DNA of 7,219 nt from Candidatus Bathyarchaeota archaeon. Lineage in GTDB: Archaea > Thermoproteota > Bathyarchaeia > Bathyarchaeales > Bathyarchaeaceae. Below the pieces are notes generated by a model. That model did not search any database. It had not been told where the DNA came from and saw nothing but the letters and a program-made list of their open reading frames with translations. Positions within the stretch are counted from its first letter, which is position 1; each line of letters opens with the position of its first letter. A program made the position numbers and the translations under genes. The stretch is from assembly GCA_003662715.1 (NCBI GenBank), contig QMYO01000078.1, positions 1 through 7,219 of the forward strand. The letters are read 5' to 3'. Below, one piece after another: positions 1 through 3,606 of this stretch.

Positions 1-214
1 GTCTGTTATGTTAATCTCTTCTTTTTTTCCCTAGTTTAGTATTGTCGATAAAGAGAGAGGCTCTGATTTGTTGAACAAGCGGGTTTTTTCTTTGTTGAAC
101 AATGGAGTTATCAATGTTTGGTGGAGGATGGCGACGTACATAGTAACTAGTTAGTGACTGCGTAATAGATGTAGAGGGGCGTTAAGATTTTCAGAAAGCG
201 GAGATGATAGGTTA
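1..214. other. Non-coding region upstream of pyrE
   Basis: No convincing gene is visible on either strand. The region opens with a T7 run (22-28), which could be the terminator of an unseen plus-strand gene to the left. It then holds two exact copies of a 12-mer (67-78 and 91-102) whose last 11 bases form the palindrome TTGTTGAACAA, and a 10-bp palindrome TAACTAGTTA (144-153). The short frames that cross it (28 codons from TTG at 68; 36 codons on the minus strand from 141) have no ribosome binding site and look like chance ORFs. The pyrE promoter follows directly. Confidence 0.6.
67..102. repeat. Twin palindromic direct repeat, operator-like
   Basis: The 12-mer TTTGTTGAACAA occurs at 67-78 and again at 91-102 without a mismatch, a 24-bp period. 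Each copy contains the perfect inverted repeat TTGTT-G-AACAA. Two identical dyads about two and a third helical turns apart resemble a tandem binding site for a dimeric regulator. They lie about 145 bp upstream of the predicted pyrE transcript start, which is far for direct control of pyrE in an archaeon, so they may serve another transcript or a structural role. The repeat is visible; the operator role is inference. Confidence 0.5.
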
Positions 215-224
215 TTATTTAATA
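215..224 (+). promoter_or_regulatory. pyrE promoter box A (TATA)
   Basis: TTATTTAATA matches the archaeal AT-rich box A. Counting about 25-27 nt from its centre puts transcription start near 246, giving a leader of about 16 nt that just contains the GAGGG ribosome binding site at 250-254. A second AT-rich element (CTATACAA, 233-240) would instead give a leaderless start near the GTG itself. The first fits better because of the SD sequence. Confidence 0.5.
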
Positions 225-249
225 GAACTACGCTATACAAGTATTCTTT

Positions 250-254
250 GAGGG
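250..254 (+). promoter_or_regulatory. pyrE ribosome binding site
   Basis: GAGGG lies 7 nt upstream of the GTG at 262 and favours that start over the in-frame ATG at 289. The ATG has only a GGGA about 4 nt away, which is close for an SD. Confidence 0.5.
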
Positions 255-261
255 AACAAGA

Positions 262-891
262 GTGTCATTAAATGAAGAAAGGGAACTCATGAAAACTAAG
301 CTTTGCCGAGTTCTGACTAAGATTGGAGCCTTAAAATTTGGAACTTTCAAGCTCACCAGTGGAAAAATCAGTCCCTACTACATCGACCTTAGAATTGTTC
401 CAAGCTTTCCTGATGCATTTCAAAGAGTTTGCGACCTCTATCTGAACATAATAAAAACTGACCTAGGAATCGACAGTTTTGAACGCATTGCGGGCATACC
501 CACCGCAGGCATACCCTTCGCATCAATCATTGCGTATCAATTAAACAAGCCTTTCCTCTACATTCGCCAACGCCCTCGACTGCATGGACGAGAACGAAGA
601 ATAGAAGGACTCCTCATGCCAGGTGACCGTGTGCTTCTGATAGATGACCTCATCACAACTGGCGGGTCTTTGATAAAAGCAGTAGAGGCGATTAGAGCAG
701 AAGGCGGCGTGGTAAATGAGGCGGTTGTATTAATGGACAGAGAAGAGGGAGGAACAGAAAACTTGATGGAGAAAAACGTTACACTGCACTATTTGCTTAG
801 GGTGAGTGAGGCAGCTGAAAAACTCTACGAGATGGATGTCATCCAAGAAGACCAGTACAAGTTAATATTGAAACAAGTGAAAAGAAAATAG
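262..891 (+). CDS. pyrE: Orotate phosphoribosyltransferase
   Basis: Cytosolic enzyme of de novo pyrimidine synthesis, joining orotate to PRPP to give orotidine 5'-monophosphate. The 209-residue length is normal for the family. The N-terminal signature is clear: IGALKFGTF (21-29) then TSGKISPYYIDLR (32-44), which forms part of the orotate site. The PRPP-binding loop is LLIDDLITTGGS (125-136) with Asp128-Asp129 and the TTG turn. The flexible catalytic loop reads RQRPRLHG (102-109), where bacterial enzymes have RKEAKDHG, so both loop lysines are replaced (Gln103, Arg106). GTG at 262 is chosen because of the GAGGG site; ATG at 289 (residue 10) remains possible. The gene is transcribed alone, with its own TATA box and a terminator just after the stop. 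No other pyrimidine gene is adjacent. The assignment is secure; whether the altered loop changes the rate is unknown. Confidence 0.95.
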   Translation: MSLNEERELMKTKLCRVLTKIGALKFGTFKLTSGKISPYYIDLRIVPSFPDAFQRVCDLYLNIIKTDLGIDSFERIAGIPTAGIPFASIIAYQLNKPFLYIRQRPRLHGRERRIEGLLMPGDRVLLIDDLITTGGSLIKAVEAIRAEGGVVNEAVVLMDREEGGTENLMEKNVTLHYLLRVSEAAEKLYEMDVIQEDQYKLILKQVKRK

Positions 892-897
892 CAATCA

Positions 898-921
898 TAG
901 ACTAGGCGTCTACTATTTTTT
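898..921 (+). terminator. Hairpin plus T6 terminator after pyrE
   Basis: A perfect 5-bp stem TAGAC (898-902) / GTCTA (908-912), loop TAGGC, begins 7 nt after the pyrE stop and is followed by T6 (916-921). Archaeal RNA polymerase mainly needs a T-tract, so the hairpin makes this an unusually complete intrinsic-type terminator. It abuts the stop codon (913-915) of the convergent small minus-strand ORF. Confidence 0.5.
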
Positions 922-1083
922 CCATCCAGTTACACAACCGTCTTCAGGAATCAAAACAAGAGTTACATCATTTGGCAGAGTCATTTTTGGATTTTCTCGC
1001 ACACCTATGAAAGATTGAGATTTAGTGTAAGCTTGAACGTCGACTTGTTTGTAAAACCTTTCCTCTCCTAGATGATAAGTCAT
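913..1083 (-). CDS. Small uncharacterised protein, 56 residues
   Basis: I do not recognise the family. From the ATG at 1083 it reads as 56 residues, with a mixed charged N-terminal half (GEERFYKQVDVQAYTK) and a strand-like stretch DVTLVLIPEDG before a CVTGWKK tail. The composition is ordinary for a folded soluble protein: no membrane segment, no low complexity, and no cysteine pairs. The frame could extend to a TTG at 1110 (65 residues), but a stop lies three codons further upstream. Neither start has a good SD. A GTTTTAAG box at 1116-1123 would give a leader of about 10 nt for the ATG. It follows the TBP gene on the same strand, 71 nt after the TBP stop, and converges on pyrE. It could be a chance ORF, but the open frame fills the space neatly up to the pyrE terminator. 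Confidence 0.45.
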   Translation of the reverse strand: MTYHLGEERFYKQVDVQAYTKSQSFIGVRENPKMTLPNDVTLVLIPEDGCVTGWKK

Positions 1084-1118
1084 TTGGAGAAGACTTCTAA
1101 AAACCCTCAAACATGCTT

Positions 1119-1130
1119 AAAACAAAAAGA
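1119..1130 (-). terminator. Possible T-rich terminator of the TBP gene
   Basis: On the minus strand TCTTTTTGTTTT lies about 25 nt after the TBP stop. T-tracts of this kind suffice for archaeal termination. There is no hairpin, and the same bases could belong to a promoter for the small downstream ORF, so this is tentative. Confidence 0.3.
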
Positions 1131-1154
1131 TGTGTTGATGGAAATAATCCAAGT

Positions 1155-1715
1155 TTACTCGTAGTATATTAAATCTTCATCCTCAAGTTTCTGATGAAGC
1201 TTGTCAACAGCCTCGTAAACATCTTGCTCCTTCTTGGCACCTGTGCAAACCAGCTTTCCACTTGCAAACAGAAGAATCACCACTTTAGGTTCATCCATCC
1301 GATAAATGAGTCCCGGAAACTGTTCAGGTTCATACATGGTTTTTCCAAGCGTAAAAGCAGATTTTTCAAGGTCAATCATCCCACCCAAGCTCGCTGAGGC
1401 AACAATGTTCTGTATTTTCAGCTCAGGTTTCCCAATGATGATTATGCCGCTTTTCTTCAGTTCCTTGATAACCCTCATCACCGCTCTCCTAGCTTCCTTC
1501 TCTGACTTGGCACCTGTGCAAACCATCTTTCCCGAATTAAAGATTAAAGTGGCGGTTTTCGGTCTCTTCAACCTGAAAACCAAACCTGGAAACTGTTCAG
1601 GACGATACTCAACTCCAGGATAACCTTTCACTACAGCATTGAGGTCAACTTTCTGGTTTAACGTCGCAGACGCCACCACATTTTCAATATTCACAGAAGC
1701 CTTTACCTTCGGCAT
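1155..1715 (-). CDS. tbp: TATA-binding protein (archaeal TBP)
   Basis: Basal transcription factor that binds box A, bends the DNA and recruits TFB and RNA polymerase. The 186 residues are two direct repeats of a saddle half with a 91-residue period: IENVVAS (10-16) matches IQNIVAS (101-107), QFPGLVFRL (41-49) matches QFPGLIYRM (132-140), and SGKMVCTGAK (61-70) matches SGKLVCTGAK (152-161). The four phenylalanines that kink DNA in the family are present (Phe42, Phe59, Phe133, Phe150), as are the two central asparagines (Asn12, Asn103). The C-terminus is a short acidic tail (LEDEDLIYYE), common in archaeal TBPs. There is no eukaryote-like N-terminal extension. The ATG at 1715 has a GTGAG 8-9 nt upstream and a TATA element about 42 nt upstream. 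Parts of the two repeats are identical even at DNA level. Assignment is secure. Confidence 0.97.
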   Translation of the reverse strand: MPKVKASVNIENVVASATLNQKVDLNAVVKGYPGVEYRPEQFPGLVFRLKRPKTATLIFNSGKMVCTGAKSEKEARRAVMRVIKELKKSGIIIIGKPELKIQNIVASASLGGMIDLEKSAFTLGKTMYEPEQFPGLIYRMDEPKVVILLFASGKLVCTGAKKEQDVYEAVDKLHQKLEDEDLIYYE

Positions 1716-1754
1716 CTAAAACACTCTCACAAACCTCAATTGATAACGGAGTTT

Positions 1755-1763
1755 CTTATAAAG
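1755..1763 (-). promoter_or_regulatory. TBP gene promoter box A
   Basis: Minus-strand CTTTATAAG preceded by a purine-containing BRE-like stretch (AAGC). Its centre is about 44 nt upstream of the ATG, so transcription would start near 1733 and leave a leader of about 18 nt holding GTGAGAG (1724-1730). It shows that TBP can be transcribed apart from the membrane-protein gene upstream. Confidence 0.5.
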
Positions 1764-1791
1764 GCTTGGTTTCATATAGACAAGAAAACGC

Positions 1792-2211
1792 TTAGCCAGC
1801 TGTATCCTTCGGCTTCCAATACATTTTTCGACCAAGCGCCATATCAGCGAACAACACACATCCTGGCAGTACAAGAAGAACCCATGTTTTTACGTATGAA
1901 TAAAACCTAGGTGCCATTCCGCCAAAGCGGTACCAGTTTGCGGGCGCGATTCTTGTTATTTGATAAACCATGTCGGAGGCTGCGGCAACACCCACCAAAA
2001 TGAAAGTGAAGTACCACAAAACGAAGATGGAGTCAAAATCCTTCATAATCAAAGGAATGGCTAAGCTTGCTAGGTACCAAGTCACTAACGCAACAACTTC
2101 CGCTCGATAAATTGAACTTGAATCTAACCTCAAAAGAGAAGCCACATAGGGAGCAAACATTATACAAATTAACACAAGCAAGAAAAACTTTTGTATATTC
2201 AGCGTATTCAT
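1792..2211 (-). CDS. Four-helix integral membrane protein, unknown function
   Basis: I do not recognise the family. The 139 residues show four hydrophobic segments: about 9-27 (FFLLVLICIMFAPYV...), 38-56 (VVALVTWYLASLAIPLIM), 62-82 (IFVLWYFTFILVG...) and 106-125 (TWVLLVLPGCVLFADMAL). The short basic tail (GRKMYWKPKDTAG) and the loop between helices 3 and 4 (RIAPANWYRFGG) would lie outside the bilayer. There is no catalytic motif, no cysteine pair and no cleavable signal peptide. It sits between signal peptidase and TBP on the same strand, 82 nt downstream of the signal peptidase stop. A box A centred about 27 nt before the ATG suggests its own leaderless transcript. The neighbourhood gives no firm hint of a role. 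Confidence 0.8.
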   Translation of the reverse strand: MNTLNIQKFFLLVLICIMFAPYVASLLRLDSSSIYRAEVVALVTWYLASLAIPLIMKDFDSIFVLWYFTFILVGVAAASDMVYQITRIAPANWYRFGGMAPRFYSYVKTWVLLVLPGCVLFADMALGRKMYWKPKDTAG

Positions 2212-2233
2212 GGCAGACTCATTAGTACATTAC

Positions 2234-2242
2234 ATTTAATAT
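2234..2242 (-). promoter_or_regulatory. Box A for a leaderless transcript of the membrane-protein gene
   Basis: Minus-strand ATATTAAAT is centred 27 nt upstream of the ATG at 2211, the usual distance from box A to transcription start in archaea. No SD precedes the ATG (GAGTCTGCC). Together these point to a leaderless mRNA starting at or next to the start codon. Confidence 0.45.
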
Positions 2243-2293
2243 GAGTTTCGATGGTCAACTGAAAAACGAATTAATGTCGGTTTAAGATTCATC

Positions 2294-2860
2294 TTATTCT
2301 TTCAATTCATCCTGCTCTTTTGAAATAGGAATCCAACCTATAACCAGCAAAATCAGCGGCGGCAAAACCACCAGAAATGCAGCTGGAGTACGCATCAAAA
2401 AAGTAATAAAACCTACCAGCGGTATCCGAAAAAACACAACTCTACCAACTACATAATCCTCTGGAACCTCCCATGCGTCTTGACTAGGATTTGCGTCTCC
2501 CTGCGTCTCGAAGTACCATTTGCCATCATCCTGAAACATGTCAATAGCCCTATGCACAATGAGGTCATTTGGGTCACGAAATCCTTTTTGAGGATTATAG
2601 AACACAATAATATCACCGGGCTCAGAAGCATCCTTCGGAGCAGCGTTAATATTGCTAGCGTTCGGCACTCCCTGAACTATAATTAGGTCACCCACTTGTA
2701 AGGTCGGTATCATGCTTCCCGAGGCAACTCCGCATAATGGGAAGTCTGTTGCCAAGGCTGCTTTTAGACCGAACCAGAAAGCAAAAACGCTGACTACCAT
2801 GATGATTAATAGTAGAGCGGTCTTCACATAATCGTTCTTAAGTATATCCTTCAATTTCAC
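2294..2860 (-). CDS. Signal peptidase I, archaeal Sec11-like (S26B)
   Basis: Membrane-bound serine protease that removes signal peptides from exported preproteins on the outer face of the membrane. The 188 residues have an N-terminal anchor (about 14-36), a catalytic domain and a second C-terminal membrane segment (about 160-178) ending in a short charged tail. The nucleophile box is SGSMIPTL (47-54) with Ser49, followed by VGDLIIVQ. The base lies in LIVHRAID with His103; archaeal and ER enzymes use His where bacterial LepB uses Lys. GDANPSQD supplies Asp122 and Asp128, 19 and 25 residues after the histidine, as in Sec11. The segment between serine and histidine (54 residues) is longer than in yeast Sec11 (39), from the loop around NASNINAAPKD. 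The GTG start at 2860 is supported by GGTGA 6 nt upstream and by an in-frame stop just before it. It is the first gene of the minus-strand cluster. Confidence 0.93.
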   Translation of the reverse strand: MKLKDILKNDYVKTALLLIIMVVSVFAFWFGLKAALATDFPLCGVASGSMIPTLQVGDLIIVQGVPNASNINAAPKDASEPGDIIVFYNPQKGFRDPNDLIVHRAIDMFQDDGKWYFETQGDANPSQDAWEVPEDYVVGRVVFFRIPLVGFITFLMRTPAAFLVVLPPLILLVIGWIPISKEQDELKE

Positions 2861-2866
2861 TTGGCT

Positions 2867-2871
2867 TCACC
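2867..2871 (-). promoter_or_regulatory. Signal peptidase ribosome binding site
   Basis: Minus-strand GGTGA ends 6 nt before the GTG at 2860 and sets this non-ATG start. An in-frame TGA three codons upstream excludes a longer protein. Confidence 0.5.
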
Positions 2872-2913
2872 ATACTCAACCTTTTTCAAGAAGAAACTTG
2901 TCCCCATTAAGTG

Positions 2914-2920
2914 TTAAAAA
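2914..2920 (-). promoter_or_regulatory. Possible box A for signal peptidase
   Basis: Minus-strand TTTTTAA in an AT-rich stretch about 57 nt before the GTG. Transcription would start near 2891, giving a leader of about 30 nt that includes GGTGA. The match to the archaeal consensus is partial. Confidence 0.35.
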
Positions 2921-2940
2921 CCTACCGCTTTAGCCATAAC

Positions 2941-2947
2941 AAAAAAA
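2941..2947 (-). terminator. Possible T7 terminator
   Basis: A T7 run on the minus strand after CCC, about 227 nt beyond the zinc-ribbon stop and about 20 nt before the possible signal peptidase box A. It would insulate the two genes. No hairpin is attached. Confidence 0.3.
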
Positions 2948-3091
2948 GGGAAAATGTGCAGATAGCATTAACATCGCCGCCTCCCTCCTTTTATCCACAA
3001 ACTAGACCCTTTTATGCCCCCAGCCCCAGTTTCGCCCTGCCAACCACTCAATGAAACTTCTCCAGCAGACACAAGCCCCATACATCCTAAA

Positions 3092-3159
3092 GGGCTACTT
3101 CAACAATCCTCATAAGAGGAAGAGGTTCCGTTTCATCCGTTTCAGCATACGGGTAGCCT
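3092..3159. other. Possible three-way-junction RNA or DNA fold
   Basis: On the plus strand GGGCTAC (3092-3098) pairs with GTAGCCT (3153-3159), with one G-U pair. Inside lie two hairpins: CCTC-ATAA-GAGG (3108-3119) and CCGT-TTCAGCAT-ACGG (3137-3152), the latter ending right against the closing stem. The stems are short, so chance is possible. The pairs other than G-U also form on the minus strand, which would fit a non-coding RNA or the 3' leader of the zinc-ribbon transcript. No C/D or H/ACA box pair and no tRNA features are evident. Confidence 0.3.
3127..3144. repeat. Tandem 9-mer repeat
   Basis: TCCGTTTCA occurs twice head to tail (3127-3135 and 3136-3144). It doubles the 5' arm of the small CCGT...ACGG hairpin, so two alternative pairings are possible with the single ACGG at 3149-3152. 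Confidence 0.6.
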
Positions 3160-3173
3160 AGCTGTGTTTACAT

Positions 3174-3341
3174 CTAAATCTTTCGCTTACCCAAAACAAC
3201 TCTGAAAGCCCCACATTTGGGGCAATCGAAAAGACCTATGTTCAGCTCAGTTCTTTTACCGCTTCTGTCGGGGCGACCAGCCATCTTCCATGTTTTTCTC
3301 GGCGATGCGACTTCTCCTCCGCACTTTGGACATTTAGCCAT
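3174..3341 (-). CDS. Small zinc-ribbon protein, Cren7-like pattern
   Basis: A 55-residue basic protein with two CPKC knuckles, Cys4/Cys7 and Cys40/Cys43, expected to hold one zinc ion. Between them is KTWKMAGRPDRSGKR (16-30) and then LNIGLF (33-38). The order of a tryptophan strand, a basic turn and an xIGLF strand followed by an aromatic-Arg segment recalls the crenarchaeal chromatin protein Cren7 (KVWALAPKGRKGVKIGLF). It could therefore be a nucleic-acid-binding protein, but this is a by-eye resemblance; a generic zinc-ribbon is the safe reading. The start is ATG at 3341, because GGAGG lies 7 nt upstream. The frame does extend upstream to 3404, but the extra 21 residues are not protein-like and would span that SD. 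The gene is monocistronic and divergent from the helicase, with 265 nt between starts. Confidence 0.85.
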   Translation of the reverse strand: MAKCPKCGGEVASPRKTWKMAGRPDRSGKRTELNIGLFDCPKCGAFRVVLGKRKI

Positions 3342-3348
3342 ACATTTT

Positions 3349-3353
3349 CCTCC
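3349..3353 (-). promoter_or_regulatory. Zinc-ribbon ribbon gene ribosome binding site
   Basis: Minus-strand GGAGG with a 7-nt spacer to the ATG at 3341. It is among the strongest SD sequences in the window and decides the start in favour of the 55-residue protein. Confidence 0.7.
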
Positions 3354-3383
3354 ATTATCATAACCATGGTTTAAACGATTTCG

Positions 3384-3392
3384 AATAAAAAA
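3384..3392 (-). promoter_or_regulatory. Possible box A for the zinc-ribbon gene
   Basis: Minus-strand TTTTTTATT centred about 47 nt upstream of the ATG. Transcription start would fall near 3362, leaving a leader of about 20 nt that contains the GGAGG site. An alternative, TTTAAA near 3371-3376, would put the start too close to the SD. Confidence 0.4.
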
Positions 3393-3478
3393 CTTTCCAT
3401 ACATTCTAACGGGAAAACTGTAAATTTAGACATTTTTATGACAATTTTTTGTTAGCTTTATGAATGAAATATTAAAAA

Positions 3479-3531
3479 CCAACCGTGCGAGCTATATGGT
3501 TAATGGGCGATAAACAGAACATAACGGTTGG
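3479..3531. repeat. Perfect 8-bp inverted repeat upstream of the helicase
   Basis: CCAACCGT (3479-3486) and ACGGTTGG (3524-3531) are exact reverse complements separated by 37 nt, inside the intergenic region between divergent genes. An AT-rich element (ATATTAAAAA, 3470-3479) adjoins the left arm. The seven outer pairs plus a following A mimic a tRNA acceptor stem, but 54 nt is too short and there is no T-loop, so it is not a tRNA. It could be a small RNA, an operator or chance. Confidence 0.5.
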
Positions 3532-3606
3532 AGATGCGGGCACACTTAACATCTCATTTATGCTTTCCAAAATGCTTTTACACCCGCTTCCACAGTATCT
3601 CTTGGC

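Larger units (their letters stand above)
2861..3173. other. 313-nt spacer between signal peptidase and zinc-ribbon genes
   Basis: No secure gene. On the minus strand it carries, in order: a possible structured segment (3092-3159), a GC-rich stretch (about 3005-3045), a purine-rich GGAGGGAGG followed by a 14-codon ATG frame (about 2930-2974), a T7 run (2941-2947) that could end the zinc-ribbon transcript, and the signal peptidase promoter region. On the plus strand, a 36-codon ORF starts with ATG at 3051 and ends at 3161 (MKLLQQTQAPYI... to ...FSIRVA). It is highly basic and has no SD, so I do not call it a gene. The segment is unusually long for this otherwise compact region. Confidence 0.5.

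Noticed and set aside
31..141. Minus-strand 36-codon ORF containing the repeated LFNK
   Set aside because: The protein repeat only reflects the 24-bp DNA repeat; no SD and low-complexity composition.
1194..1623. Two plus-strand frames opposite TBP (67 and 105 codons)
   Set aside because: They are antisense shadows of the strongly conserved TBP gene, with no promoter or SD.
3342..3404. N-terminal extension of the zinc-ribbon protein by 21 residues
   Set aside because: The GGAGG site 7 nt before the internal ATG marks the real start, and the extension runs through the promoter region.
3479..3532. tRNA-like acceptor stem with following A
   Set aside because: Only 54 nt long, with no T-arm consensus and no anticodon stem.
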